Positions 55,870 through 64,000 of a stretch of 64,000 nt of DNA are shown here, piece by piece. A program made the position numbers and the translations under genes. Under the pieces are notes generated by a model, which saw only the letters and a list, made by a program, of their open reading frames with translations, searched no databases and had not been told where the DNA came from. The stretch's first letter is position 1. Each line of letters opens with the position of its first letter. Origin of the DNA: Dysgonomonas sp. 520 (lineage in GTDB: Bacteria > Bacteroidota > Bacteroidia > Bacteroidales > Dysgonomonadaceae); contig NZ_QVMP01000018.1 in NCBI RefSeq assembly GCF_010501095.1, forward strand, positions 3,562-67,561, in the 5' to 3' direction.

Positions 55870-56054
55870 CTTTAGTTTAGATAATAAGGTCGCACAGACC
55901 TTTTTCATTACTTTTTGTTTAGTTACGAAACAAGTAAGCCTGTATAGGTTTTCTATGTGCACCCCACGTTTATTTGTAACTGCCCGAAGGCCGAAATAAC
56001 TTATAATCAAGTAAAGTATATCATTGAATTTATAGACTACTTACTTAACACGCA

Positions 56055-56062
56055 AAAATACA
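56055..56062 (-). promoter_or_regulatory. Candidate -7 element of PASTA-rluD-ddl operon
   Basis: CAAAAATA on the plus strand is TATTTTTG (TAnnTTTG) on the minus strand, upstream of the PASTA gene. It implies a leader of about 180 bases if the start is 55869. Confidence 0.4.
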
Positions 56063-56134
56063 AAAAAAAGAATAAAATGATACTTTAACCCCGATAGAAA
56101 GAGTATTTATTTACTTATTAGGTATTTATTTGTT

Positions 56135-56174
56135 AAAAAAAAGAAGAAGTAACCATCCGTTTTTCGATAGCTAC
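56135..56174 (-). terminator. Rho-independent terminator of Lrp-family gene
   Basis: On the minus strand GTAGCTATC pairs with GATGGTTAC (with wobble pairs) around a short loop and is followed by TTCTTC and a T-run, 30-70 bases after the regulator stop. Confidence 0.6.
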
Positions 56175-56203
56175 TCCCTCATATTATAATTTCTTATTGT
56201 TTT

Positions 56204-56668
56204 TTACTCCGTTTTCGATATAGGAATCTGCCTTTTTACACCTTGACTCAACGATATCATGGTTTCGGTGGCAACAACACCTTCTATCTCTTGTATCCTG
56301 TCGTTCAACAAATCCATCAGGTGTTCATTATCTCTGGCATACAGTTTAACCAAAATAGTGTAAGGCCCTGTTGTAAAGTGCGATTCCACTATTTCGGGTA
56401 TCTTATCCAATTCGGGTATAACTGTTTTATACATAGAACCTTTTTCCAGTTTCACGCCTATATACGTACATGTATTGTAGCCGAGTACCTTCGGATTGAT
56501 GATATAACCTGAACCTACGATTACGTTCATCTCTATCATTCTCTGCACACGCTGGTGAATGGCGGCTCTTGAAACGCCACATTCCAGTGCTACATCTTTG
56601 AAAGGTATACGTGCATTCTGAGAGATAATTTCTAAAATCTTCTTGTCCAGTTTATCAATTTTATCCAT
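56204..56668 (-). CDS. Lrp/AsnC-family transcriptional regulator
   Basis: A 154-residue regulator with an N-terminal helix-turn-helix (LDKKILEIISQNARIPFKDVALECGVSRAAIHQRVQRM, residues 6-43) and a C-terminal RAM ligand-binding domain (from about residue 60; VGVKLEKG and TGPYTILVKLYARD segments). Lrp/AsnC proteins respond to amino acids or related ligands as octamers. It has a TAnnTTTG element at 56701-56708 on its own strand and a terminator. The target genes are not visible. Confidence 0.92.
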   Translation of the reverse strand: MDKIDKLDKKILEIISQNARIPFKDVALECGVSRAAIHQRVQRMIEMNVIVGSGYIINPKVLGYNTCTYIGVKLEKGSMYKTVIPELDKIPEIVESHFTTGPYTILVKLYARDNEHLMDLLNDRIQEIEGVVATETMISLSQGVKRQIPISKTE

Positions 56669-56700
56669 AATTATGTGCTTTTTCGTTACGATATTTAGAC

Positions 56701-56708
56701 CAAAAATA
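56701..56708 (-). promoter_or_regulatory. Candidate -7 element of Lrp-family gene
   Basis: TATTTTTG on the minus strand (TAnnTTTG), 33 bases upstream of the start at 56668. Confidence 0.5.
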
Positions 56709-56791
56709 ATATTATTTTTTTGATTTACTATCTTTTTGATATTTTTTTCACATAAAAAGATTCAAAATATATAGTTATAAAACATTTTTTC

Positions 56792-56831
56792 TAAAAAAAG
56801 AAGAGATTATTGTGTACAATAATCCCTTCTT
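56792..56831 (-). terminator. Rho-independent terminator of FKBP genes
   Basis: GATTATTG-TGTA-CAATAATC with outer AAGAAGA/CCTTCTT arms; the minus-strand end carries a T-run (plus-strand A-run at 56793-56799). It lies just after the stop of the lipoprotein FKBP gene. Confidence 0.88.
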
Positions 56832-56853
56832 CAATTTCAGGGTTCTATTATTC

Positions 56854-57864
56854 TTATTTTGCCTTCTTCACGTCTATCAGTTCTATATCGAACACAAGAG
56901 TTGAACCTCCTTTAATCGGGCCGCCTGTATTGGCATCTCCATAAGCAAGATCCGATGGAATAACAACTTGCCATTTAGATCCGGTAGGCATCAATTGAAG
57001 AACTTCTGTCCATCCCTTAATCACCTGATTTACCGGGAACGAGATTGGTTCACCTCTGTTTACACTACTGTCAAACACTGTTCCGTCTACCAAAGTTCCG
57101 TGATAATGAACAACAACTGTATCTGTTTCCGATGGTTTTACACCAGTTCCTTCTGTCAATACTTTGTATTCGATTCCGCTAGGTAAAACTACCACGCCTG
57201 CTTGTTGTTTGTAAGCATCCAGATATTTTTGTCCTTCTTCTTTGTTCTTACCAACTTCTTCTTGTTCTTTTGCTTTTTGTCTTTCCTGAACTTTTCCTTC
57301 CATAGCTCCGATCATTTTTTCAAATACTTCGCTCGGATTTTCAATTGCAGGTTCTTTGCCATTAGCTGCGTCTTTCACGGCTGCCAACAATATTGCTCTC
57401 GATATTTTGTCGTCTGTTCCTTCGAATGCGAAAGTTTCTAAACTTTTCACTTGCATTCTCATTTGTGCACCCGCCATTAGACCGGCTGCGTAAGCATCTT
57501 TCTTCTCATCCAAATTTAATGTTTGAGTAAGACCTTTCATAAACTCAGCCTTATTTTTTTGATTTGCAGTATTTGCCGAATCCAATTTGCTTTTAAATTC
57601 TTTTTCCAACTCGGCTTTCTTTGCTTCATCGGTTTCTGCACCAATACGTGCCTGATATGAACTAGCCAATGCTGCCGTGTCAGTCAGTAGTCCTGCTTGT
57701 TTCATGAATTGAGGCACTGCTTTATCTCCAATTTCTGCACCAAAAAGGTATGAAAGTGAGTCTGCTTCGGTTTTCAAAGAACCTACTCCAGACGAATCAC
57801 AAGATGTGAATAGGCCACCTATTGCAACAAATGCACCTAGAGCCAAAATTTGAATTTTCTTCAT
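56854..57864 (-). CDS. FKBP-type peptidyl-prolyl isomerase, lipoprotein
   Basis: A 336-residue outer-membrane or periplasmic isomerase. The signal ends in a lipobox (GLFTSC near residue 22). Residues about 35-210 form a helical FKBP_N-type dimerisation domain, and the C-terminal FKBP domain (about 225-333) carries VHYHGTLVDGTVFDSS, IKGWTEVLQLMPTGSKW and DLAYGD, the ligand-binding residues of the family. It likely folds exported proteins. It follows a cytoplasmic-type paralogue by 24 bases in one leftward transcript and ends in a terminator. Confidence 0.93.
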   Translation of the reverse strand: MKKIQILALGAFVAIGGLFTSCDSSGVGSLKTEADSLSYLFGAEIGDKAVPQFMKQAGLLTDTAALASSYQARIGAETDEAKKAELEKEFKSKLDSANTANQKNKAEFMKGLTQTLNLDEKKDAYAAGLMAGAQMRMQVKSLETFAFEGTDDKISRAILLAAVKDAANGKEPAIENPSEVFEKMIGAMEGKVQERQKAKEQEEVGKNKEEGQKYLDAYKQQAGVVVLPSGIEYKVLTEGTGVKPSETDTVVVHYHGTLVDGTVFDSSVNRGEPISFPVNQVIKGWTEVLQLMPTGSKWQVVIPSDLAYGDANTGGPIKGGSTLVFDIELIDVKKAK

Positions 57865-57888
57865 TGTTTATCAATATTTAAATTTAGA

Positions 57889-58473
57889 TTATACTATATC
57901 CAACAGCTCCACATCAAAAATAAGAGTCGAGTTAGGCTCTATCATTTGCCCTGCGCCCGATTCTCCGTAAGCAAGATTTGACGGGATGAACAATCTCCAC
58001 TTCGACCCTACGGGCATCAACTGCAATGCTTCTACCCAACCGCTAATAACCTGAGTCACACCAAACGTTGCCGGCTCGCCACGGTCAACACTGCTATCGA
58101 AAACAGCTCCGTTGATCAACGTTCCGTGATAGTGAACTTTTACCTGATCCGTTGCTTTGGGAATGGCTCCGTCTCCTTTTTTCAATATTTCATATTGCAA
58201 ACCACTTGGCAAGGTTACCACGCCATCTTTCTTTGCATTGATATCAAGAAATTCCTGACCTGCTTTACGGTTGATTTCAAGTCTTTCTTCTTGCAATTTT
58301 GTGAAATAGTCGTTGATGATTGCTTTTGCCTCATCGTAAGACATTGTCAGAGCCGAATTGCTCAGCACATCCTGCAATGCTTGTGTAAATGAAGCGATAT
58401 CCAACTTATCAATACCTGAATTAAGGAAATTATTTCCTATACTTAACCCTAATGCGTAACTTACTTTGTCCAT
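57889..58473 (-). CDS. FKBP-type peptidyl-prolyl isomerase
   Basis: A 194-residue isomerase without a lipoprotein signal. A short N-terminal helical domain (residues about 1-85, with KVSYALGLSIGNN and ALTMSYDEAK segments) precedes the FKBP domain with VHYHGTLINGAVFDSS, VISGWVEALQLMPVGSKW and NLAYGE. The first 25 residues look like the start of FKBP_N rather than a signal peptide, so a cytoplasmic location is likely. It is the first gene of the leftward pair. Confidence 0.92.
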   Translation of the reverse strand: MDKVSYALGLSIGNNFLNSGIDKLDIASFTQALQDVLSNSALTMSYDEAKAIINDYFTKLQEERLEINRKAGQEFLDINAKKDGVVTLPSGLQYEILKKGDGAIPKATDQVKVHYHGTLINGAVFDSSVDRGEPATFGVTQVISGWVEALQLMPVGSKWRLFIPSNLAYGESGAGQMIEPNSTLIFDVELLDIV

Positions 58474-58530
58474 TTAGTTTACTTATATATAATTATTTAG
58501 ATTCTTCTACTAATGTTTTTATAAAACGCA

Positions 58531-58538
58531 CAAAAGTA
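58531..58538 (-). promoter_or_regulatory. Candidate -7 element of FKBP gene pair
   Basis: CAAAAGTA on the plus strand is TACTTTTG (TAnnTTTG) on the minus strand, 58 bases upstream of the start at 58473. Confidence 0.55.
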
Positions 58539-58594
58539 ACGTTTTTAAACTTATATATATCACTTTAAAGTCAAAAAAAAAGTAAAGAAGCCTA

Positions 58595-60136
58595 TTAATC
58601 TACTTTTTTGTACAGATAATACATACTTTCATCTTCATAAAGCGAATCAACCGGCTGATAATTTGCACTGAACGAGTCTAACTGTTTGAAATATTGGTAA
58701 TAGATAAATACATCTCTCATCACCACAAATGTTATTTTTCCTTCGTCAATATATTGCTGCTGGCTATCCCTTATATCGGGAAATTTTTCATAGTAAATAT
58801 TCGGATAGAAAAAGTACTTGACATTAGGCACAATATCCGCTTTCGTAAACAGTCCGAGACTACGATCCATGCCCAAACACAACAAAGTAGGATTTTTCTC
58901 TTTTTTTATTATTGCCCCAAACTTATTTTCCAGTGTCGGAGGCACCGACCGCCTCAACAAGTATTCGTTAGCTTCCCCGAAAAAACTTTTCTGCCAACAG
59001 CCTAAGGCTAATCCCGCAATGCTTGCGATAAATGCCAGATACGAAATACTTTTCGTCCGAAAATAGCGTTCAACAACGAAAAACAGTACAACGAACGTAA
59101 ATATCAGAAAAACAGAAAAAGATGTGTAATAATATTCCATCATCGCAGCACCGAGGAAGATCACAAAAGACAAGGATACGAACGATAGAACCAAGGCTGT
59201 TTTCGCATAAATATTCCTGACAAAACCGGGGATAAAAACAAATGCCAGCAACCCTGCAACTCCGGCTCCAAAACTAAACGGATAACTCACCAACAGATGC
59301 GTAAAGCGCGCTGCAATGCCTACGAACAAGGCAGGATTCAGTTGCAACTCATTCGCATAGCGCGAATTAAATTCTATATACCCTGTCCACAAATCGCTTA
59401 TCGCCGAATTGGACAGAAAATATGCCAAGACAATAGCAAACACGAGAAATAATCCTGCCAATAAGGCTAGAGAATTTTGGAGAAAATTCCGGTACAATTT
59501 GTTCTTTAATAAATTTATAAATATCGCCACGATGAGAAAGAACCAAAAAACAGTAAGGTTCAATTTCATGAAGAAAACCAAACCGATCAGCACTCCCTGC
59601 ACAAACATCGCTCCAATACTATGTTCTTTCGGATTGCCAGACGAAAAATACCTCAAAAACAGAAATAAGCCAACAGCTTGAAGCATTAAGATATATTCTT
59701 CTGCCGACCCTCCCAATCCGGCAAAATACAATGCCATCACCGCAAACAGGGTCGCAATAAAAAAGGCATAAGGTTTAGACAGATAGAGCCGTGCCAGCAG
59801 ATAAACAGCCGAACTGCCCATAAAAAAGAACAATGATTCTATAATATATACACCCGTAAACGTATCATTCGATATCAAATATCCCAATCCGTATACAAGG
59901 AAAATCAAAGGGCCTTTGTGGTCGAACAAATCCCGATAGGGCACAAGTCCGTTCATCATCCCTTTCCCCACCGTAAAATATATATTTACATCCGACCAAT
60001 AATTGAAGTCGTACAAAGGCGACAATTTCGTACACAGAAAAAGGAGCAGAAAACTATATATAAAAAGGGCAAGGAAAAACCACTTTTCCTGCCCTATTAT
60101 TTGTTTTAAAGACTTGTTTTTTATCGTCACATCCAT
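58595..60136 (-). CDS. Membrane glycosyltransferase, GT-C (PMT/ArnT-like)
   Basis: A 513-residue integral membrane protein with about 11-12 hydrophobic segments and a C-terminal soluble tail (about residue 400 onward). The first loop contains the short YRDLFDHKGPLIF block after an acidic DVNIYF segment, matching the DxD-like catalytic loop of GT-C glycosyltransferases such as ArnT/PMT. Such enzymes move a sugar from a polyprenyl-phosphate donor to lipid, glycan or protein. The acceptor is unknown. It is followed by the outer-membrane barrel gene in the leftward direction. Confidence 0.75.
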   Translation of the reverse strand: MDVTIKNKSLKQIIGQEKWFFLALFIYSFLLLFLCTKLSPLYDFNYWSDVNIYFTVGKGMMNGLVPYRDLFDHKGPLIFLVYGLGYLISNDTFTGVYIIESLFFFMGSSAVYLLARLYLSKPYAFFIATLFAVMALYFAGLGGSAEEYILMLQAVGLFLFLRYFSSGNPKEHSIGAMFVQGVLIGLVFFMKLNLTVFWFFLIVAIFINLLKNKLYRNFLQNSLALLAGLFLVFAIVLAYFLSNSAISDLWTGYIEFNSRYANELQLNPALFVGIAARFTHLLVSYPFSFGAGVAGLLAFVFIPGFVRNIYAKTALVLSFVSLSFVIFLGAAMMEYYYTSFSVFLIFTFVVLFFVVERYFRTKSISYLAFIASIAGLALGCWQKSFFGEANEYLLRRSVPPTLENKFGAIIKKEKNPTLLCLGMDRSLGLFTKADIVPNVKYFFYPNIYYEKFPDIRDSQQQYIDEGKITFVVMRDVFIYYQYFKQLDSFSANYQPVDSLYEDESMYYLYKKVD

Positions 60137-60156
60137 CTGTGTACTGATTTTCTTTA

Positions 60157-62013
60157 TCAGAATTTTATGCTTACACCTGCCATAGCATGAAAACCTTGGA
60201 GGGTATAGCCTGCATACATTTCGTATTTCTGATTCAGGATGTTATTCAAACTGGCATTTAGAGACAGCCAATCGAAAAGTTGATATTCACCTCTCAGATT
60301 CAATTCGCTCACATCTTTCATTTTAAAAGATCTGCTTCTAAAACTATCTTCATAAATTACCTTTATAGGTCCAAGATCATCTGAAGACGGAAGAATTCCA
60401 TACGAGAATATGGATTGTGCCATATTCTTCCTTCCTCCTTTATAAATGTAGTTCAAAGTCAGGGTTAGATTATCAATTGGCTTGACATCCGCATTAAAAT
60501 CGAGTGTAAAGGTAGGTCTTCCCCATGCTTTAGTTTTTCTATCAGAATTCCATCCGGAACCTCTACTTTTCGAATATTTTGCATCATAAAAATATGCTTT
60601 GGCTTTCAACGACAAGTCTGTATATGGAATCAGACTTGTTTTTATTTCACCTCCAACATGACCTTCATAAATGTTTGAATAATTTAAACCCGAAAAACCA
60701 CGAAAATATTCTTTATAATGTTCTCCTTTACCTCCGAAAAGCAACATTTGAAGAAAAGTATAAGAATGATCATCTTTCGTATATTTATATCCTCCGAAAA
60801 TATCGAATTCTATCCCCCTTACTGCTCCTATCTTGAAACCAAGAGTTGCGTCAAACGGAGTTCGGGAAATATCAACCCTCGATACGGGAGTGACATAGCG
60901 ATTTTCCATCAACGTAGATATAAAGTCATTATCATTTATTCCACCTGTAACAATGGCATAGATAGATGTTTTATCTGCGATCGACACAGAAGCCCTGATG
61001 TCGGGAGCAATCAGAAACCTGTTTTTCTTATCAATGGCATAATTCACTTTTGCGCCGATGGACAAATTCCAGATATCCCCGTCCAAATCGAAGTGAGCCC
61101 GTGCTTTCAACGATGTCAAGTCATGAAATCTGTCATCACCCGATGCAACATCAGTAAATGACTGGTGCAACAAGCCGAATTCCAGTCCCACTTTCTTGTC
61201 ACTATCAAATGCGGCTCCCACTCCGGCTTTCAGTTCAAGCAGGTTTCCACCTTCCCCGTCATCTCCCAACCAATCAAATTTATTATCGAAATGATGAAAT
61301 CTTAGTTCACCCAAATATGAAATTTCGCTCCATTCGTCCGATTTTATCCCGATTTCACCTCCAAAAACACTCACACGTTGTTGCCTGTCCGAAAATTTGG
61401 GAAACTCTACTCCCTCAAGAAAACGATAGTCGTTGAGAAAGCTGTTTCCATAATAATTGAACATTGTGTTCAGAAAAGAACCGTTTACATAAAACAAAGA
61501 CGAAGCAAAGGAATGTTCATATTTCAACTTGGCAAACAGATCGGAATATTTCGCTTTCGCTTTCTTAAACTTATAATTCTGATCTTCATAATCAACATTG
61601 CTGTTTGCCGAATTGTAAGACACAAATGCATCCAGACGGTCTGATTCCGTCCCGACAATGCGATAACCCAAACGCCCGTCTATATTCAAATTGCTACCTA
61701 CCCCAAGGGTTAGATAACCTCTTTTTTTGCTAAAATCAATATCCGTTGCAGCACTCCCTGAACCCATATCTTTAATCGGGAAATTATAGAAATCTATCCG
61801 GGGAAGTTCCGTCACATATTTCACATTCGTATTTGGTTTTGCCGATTCCTGAACAGCTGGCAATGTATTAATTTTTGAAGCATCCTGAATCACGGGCGTA
61901 TACTCACGTTCGACCCGCACCTGACGGGTTATTGTCGTATCTTGCTGAGCCGACAGAGAGAAACTACCCGCAAGGCATATCAGTGTAAAAAATGACTTAT
62001 ATATTGTTTTCAT
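60157..62013 (-). CDS. Outer-membrane beta-barrel protein (TonB-receptor-like)
   Basis: A 618-residue outer-membrane protein with a signal peptide (cleavage after LSA-Q). It resembles TonB-dependent receptor barrels, with repeated strands of alternating residues, but no plug or carboxypeptidase-like domain was recognised. The N-terminal part contains REYTPVIQDASKINTLPAV, a segment seen in Bacteroidetes proteins paired with TPR partners, as I recall. The C-terminus ends in a hydrophobic strand (GFHAMAGVSIKF). It is the downstream partner of the TPR gene (52-base gap) and precedes the glycosyltransferase. Confidence 0.75.
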   Translation of the reverse strand: MKTIYKSFFTLICLAGSFSLSAQQDTTITRQVRVEREYTPVIQDASKINTLPAVQESAKPNTNVKYVTELPRIDFYNFPIKDMGSGSAATDIDFSKKRGYLTLGVGSNLNIDGRLGYRIVGTESDRLDAFVSYNSANSNVDYEDQNYKFKKAKAKYSDLFAKLKYEHSFASSLFYVNGSFLNTMFNYYGNSFLNDYRFLEGVEFPKFSDRQQRVSVFGGEIGIKSDEWSEISYLGELRFHHFDNKFDWLGDDGEGGNLLELKAGVGAAFDSDKKVGLEFGLLHQSFTDVASGDDRFHDLTSLKARAHFDLDGDIWNLSIGAKVNYAIDKKNRFLIAPDIRASVSIADKTSIYAIVTGGINDNDFISTLMENRYVTPVSRVDISRTPFDATLGFKIGAVRGIEFDIFGGYKYTKDDHSYTFLQMLLFGGKGEHYKEYFRGFSGLNYSNIYEGHVGGEIKTSLIPYTDLSLKAKAYFYDAKYSKSRGSGWNSDRKTKAWGRPTFTLDFNADVKPIDNLTLTLNYIYKGGRKNMAQSIFSYGILPSSDDLGPIKVIYEDSFRSRSFKMKDVSELNLRGEYQLFDWLSLNASLNNILNQKYEMYAGYTLQGFHAMAGVSIKF

Positions 62014-62064
62014 ATCTTATCCGATTTTTTCGTTATTCATTTTTATATCTATCCTCTCTCAAGA

Positions 62065-64000
62065 TTAATTTTTCAATGTTGCCAACCGTTCGTTCACCAT
62101 TGAGGTTATGTCTGCTTCCGCATTTTTATAGTTTGCCTGCAAACTTTGCAGATATTCGCGAGCCTTGAACTTATCGCCTTTTGCCACATAGTTGTCCGAC
62201 AGCAATATCAATGCCCTTGCCAACCAATATTGGTGAGGTGTACCTGTCTTGGAAAATTCCAATATCTGTTTTTCTGCCTTATCGTAGGCTTTTGCTTTAT
62301 AGAATATTTCGGCCAACAGGTATTGAGCCTCAGCTCCGTACACGCTTCTCACGTCTTTGCCCGCTTGTTGCAGGTCGGGAGTCGCCTTATCCGTATTTTT
62401 CTGATTCAGATAAGATTTTGCCCTTAACAGATGTGCTTCCATCTGCACCTCCGGCGAAGTTTTAGTATCGGCCAAAACCGCCGTTGCGGAAGATATGACT
62501 TCACTATCCTTTTTTAGGGCAACTGCACATCTTAACATACCCAATCGGGCTGTACTTTTTTGCTCGCTATCAACCGCCCGAACGCTCAACTGTTTATAAA
62601 GATCGTTGGCCGTATCGTAAGCAGATTTTTCATATTGCAGATTTGCCGCAAGGCTCAAGGCTTCGTTCATATAACGTGAATTACTGCTATTTATAGTTGC
62701 CATAAATTCCGACAAAGCCTGATCTTTATTGCCCTGATCATAAGCAATGCTTCCCAAACTGAAATGCGCATCCCCCACAAACGCTCCTTTCGGATAATTG
62801 TGGATATAACTTTGCATCGCACTCCTTGCTCCGGAAGATTGTCCTTTCATAAACAGGTTTTCTGCCGCCTGATAGGTCAGCGAATCCTGACGGGTAGATG
62901 AAATTATAATGCCCGAACCTAAAGAGTTGACATAAGATACATACGAATTTATATCATTAGTTTCTTTATATATGTTTTCCATGCTCTGAATAGCCGCCCT
63001 CGCCTCGTCAGTTGTCGAGTTTACCGCAACCACAGACTTGTAGGCAGATATAGCTTTCGTATAATTATTTGCATTGAAGTTCAATTGCCCCAACAACAGA
63101 CCCGCCTCCTGAGCCATTTGTGGCTGTGGTTTCATTCTCATCAATTCGTCCAGAACCGATATGGCTTGTTTTTCGTTGCCCAACATCACATAAGCACGGC
63201 TTTTCTCAAACAATGCGTCATCCTTGTATTGTGAGTTCGGATATCTCTTCATCATCGCATCCAATGCCGATATCTTGCCACTATAATTTTTTTGAAGCCC
63301 CAATACAAACGCCTTCTGAAAATCGGCATAATCGGCTCCCTCTCCACCTATGGAAGCCGCTTGCGAATAAGATCTTTCGGCTGCCGAGAAATTCCGTTCG
63401 AACAAGTAGCAATCTCCAATCCTGTTCATTGCATCGGGATAGGTATTTTTCGATTTGTTTTTTTCAACTCCCGTATATTTCTGGAAATTTCCCAATGCTT
63501 TTGAATATTGTTTCAACTGAAATTGTGAATACCCTAAATTATACAGAGCCAGTCCGTAATTTGCATCTGTTGCCGGCGCAGAACTTACAAAATTGCTGTA
63601 ATCGCCAATCGCAGTGCCGTAATTGCCCAAACGGTAATATGTCTCTCCCCTCCAGAAATATGCCTGACGCCTTGCCGTAGCGTCATAATTTCCCAGATTG
63701 ATGCTGGACACAAAGTTGTTCAACGCCGACGAATAATCTCCGTTAATGAAATCTTCCGTCCCGATGTGAAACAATATAGATTGCTTTGCCGCCAGAATCT
63801 GGCTATCGGGAGACTTCAACTTATTGATAATATTCAATGCTGCCTTATAATTTTTGGTCGACAGGATTGTCGATGCCATCAAGGCATTTATATTTTTGGT
63901 ATAGGCAGACCCCGGATATTCGGTAAGGAATCGCTCCAATGCCGTAACCGACTGATCGAAAGCAGACAATGACGTGCGATGCACCAAAACAGCATAGTTA
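62065..64000 (-). CDS. TPR-repeat protein, 5' end beyond the window
   Basis: The reading frame stays open to the end of the window (no start codon needed at 63987; the codons upstream continue N-Y-A-V-L), so this is the C-terminal part of a longer protein. About 645 residues are visible. They contain many tetratricopeptide-type repeats with the A-x-x-x-Y pattern (for example YKAALNIINKL, YSSALNNFVSSI, YGTAIGDYSNFV, YSKALGNFQKY, FSAAERSYSQA, YTKAISAYKSVV). TPR proteins of this type act as scaffolds, here probably for the outer-membrane barrel protein encoded next. A signal peptide, if present, is outside the window. Confidence 0.85.
   Translation of the reverse strand, partial: NYAVLVHRTSLSAFDQSVTALERFLTEYPGSAYTKNINALMASTILSTKNYKAALNIINKLKSPDSQILAAKQSILFHIGTEDFINGDYSSALNNFVSSINLGNYDATARRQAYFWRGETYYRLGNYGTAIGDYSNFVSSAPATDANYGLALYNLGYSQFQLKQYSKALGNFQKYTGVEKNKSKNTYPDAMNRIGDCYLFERNFSAAERSYSQAASIGGEGADYADFQKAFVLGLQKNYSGKISALDAMMKRYPNSQYKDDALFEKSRAYVMLGNEKQAISVLDELMRMKPQPQMAQEAGLLLGQLNFNANNYTKAISAYKSVVAVNSTTDEARAAIQSMENIYKETNDINSYVSYVNSLGSGIIISSTRQDSLTYQAAENLFMKGQSSGARSAMQSYIHNYPKGAFVGDAHFSLGSIAYDQGNKDQALSEFMATINSSNSRYMNEALSLAANLQYEKSAYDTANDLYKQLSVRAVDSEQKSTARLGMLRCAVALKKDSEVISSATAVLADTKTSPEVQMEAHLLRAKSYLNQKNTDKATPDLQQAGKDVRSVYGAEAQYLLAEIFYKAKAYDKAEKQILEFSKTGTPHQYWLARALILLSDNYVAKGDKFKAREYLQSLQANYKNAEADITSMVNERLATLKN

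Noticed and set aside
55870-56010. N-terminal extension of the PASTA protein
   Set aside because: The extra residues include no signal or domain and begin from a TTG; the start at 55869 fits the membrane-anchor layout.

Overview
The window is chromosomal DNA of a Bacteroidales bacterium, most like the Dysgonomonas/Porphyromonadaceae-type lineages. The signs are a SusC/SusD polysaccharide-utilization locus with a hybrid two-component regulator, C-terminal type IX secretion (T9SS) sorting domains, recurrent TAnnTTTG promoter elements of the Bacteroidetes type, Bacteroidetes-restricted families (DUF3256, DUF4834, DUF4468, DUF4861), AT-rich intergenic DNA and many lipoproteins. The species assignment is inference. 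I see no tRNA, rRNA, CRISPR array, transposase or recombinase gene.

Layout. 1-6730: a lipoprotein, truA, nhaA, an EamA transporter, a DUF3256 protein and an HPr-kinase/PEPCK-like P-loop protein, with composite intergenic repeats. 6800-29420: a pectin (homogalacturonan) locus. A leftward block holds pectate lyase, SusC, SusD, a surface lipoprotein, GH28 polygalacturonase and a second pectate lyase with a T9SS domain, followed by a separately promoted secreted protein. The rightward arm holds the hybrid sensor/regulator, a DUF4861 protein, and uxaB-HIT-uxaA, which take galacturonate through tagaturonate and altronate to 2-keto-3-deoxygluconate. 29500-36850: a PanE-like reductase, a MATE exporter, a decayed T9SS-domain remnant, PEP carboxylase and a SulP anion transporter. 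36885-38839: a secreted protein and a divergent AraC-type regulator, with a perfect 25-bp inverted repeat around the regulator. 39000-45300: rpmH, cvpA, patatin-GH13 pair, prs, psd-pssA, DUF4834. 45300-50315: leftward lipoprotein and purB-rluB-asnS. 50316-50793: a divergent intergenic region carrying a MITE-like element. 50794-58473: rnhB, DUF4468, a leftward PASTA-rluD-ddl-acyltransferase operon, an Lrp regulator and two FKBP-type isomerases. 58595-64000: a membrane glycosyltransferase, an outer-membrane beta-barrel and a TPR protein cut by the window end.

How the parts work together. Secreted and surface pectate lyases and GH28 would depolymerise homogalacturonan, SusC/SusD would import oligomers, the periplasmic sensor of the hybrid regulator would detect them, and UxaB/UxaA would process the resulting galacturonate. 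A 14-bp motif shared by the two ends of the locus is a candidate operator. The most unusual items are the 25-bp inverted repeats framing the AraC regulator (possible invertible switch or paired operator), the 187-bp MITE-like element with putative target-site duplication upstream of rnhB, the shared pectin-locus motif and the frameshifted T9SS-domain relic.
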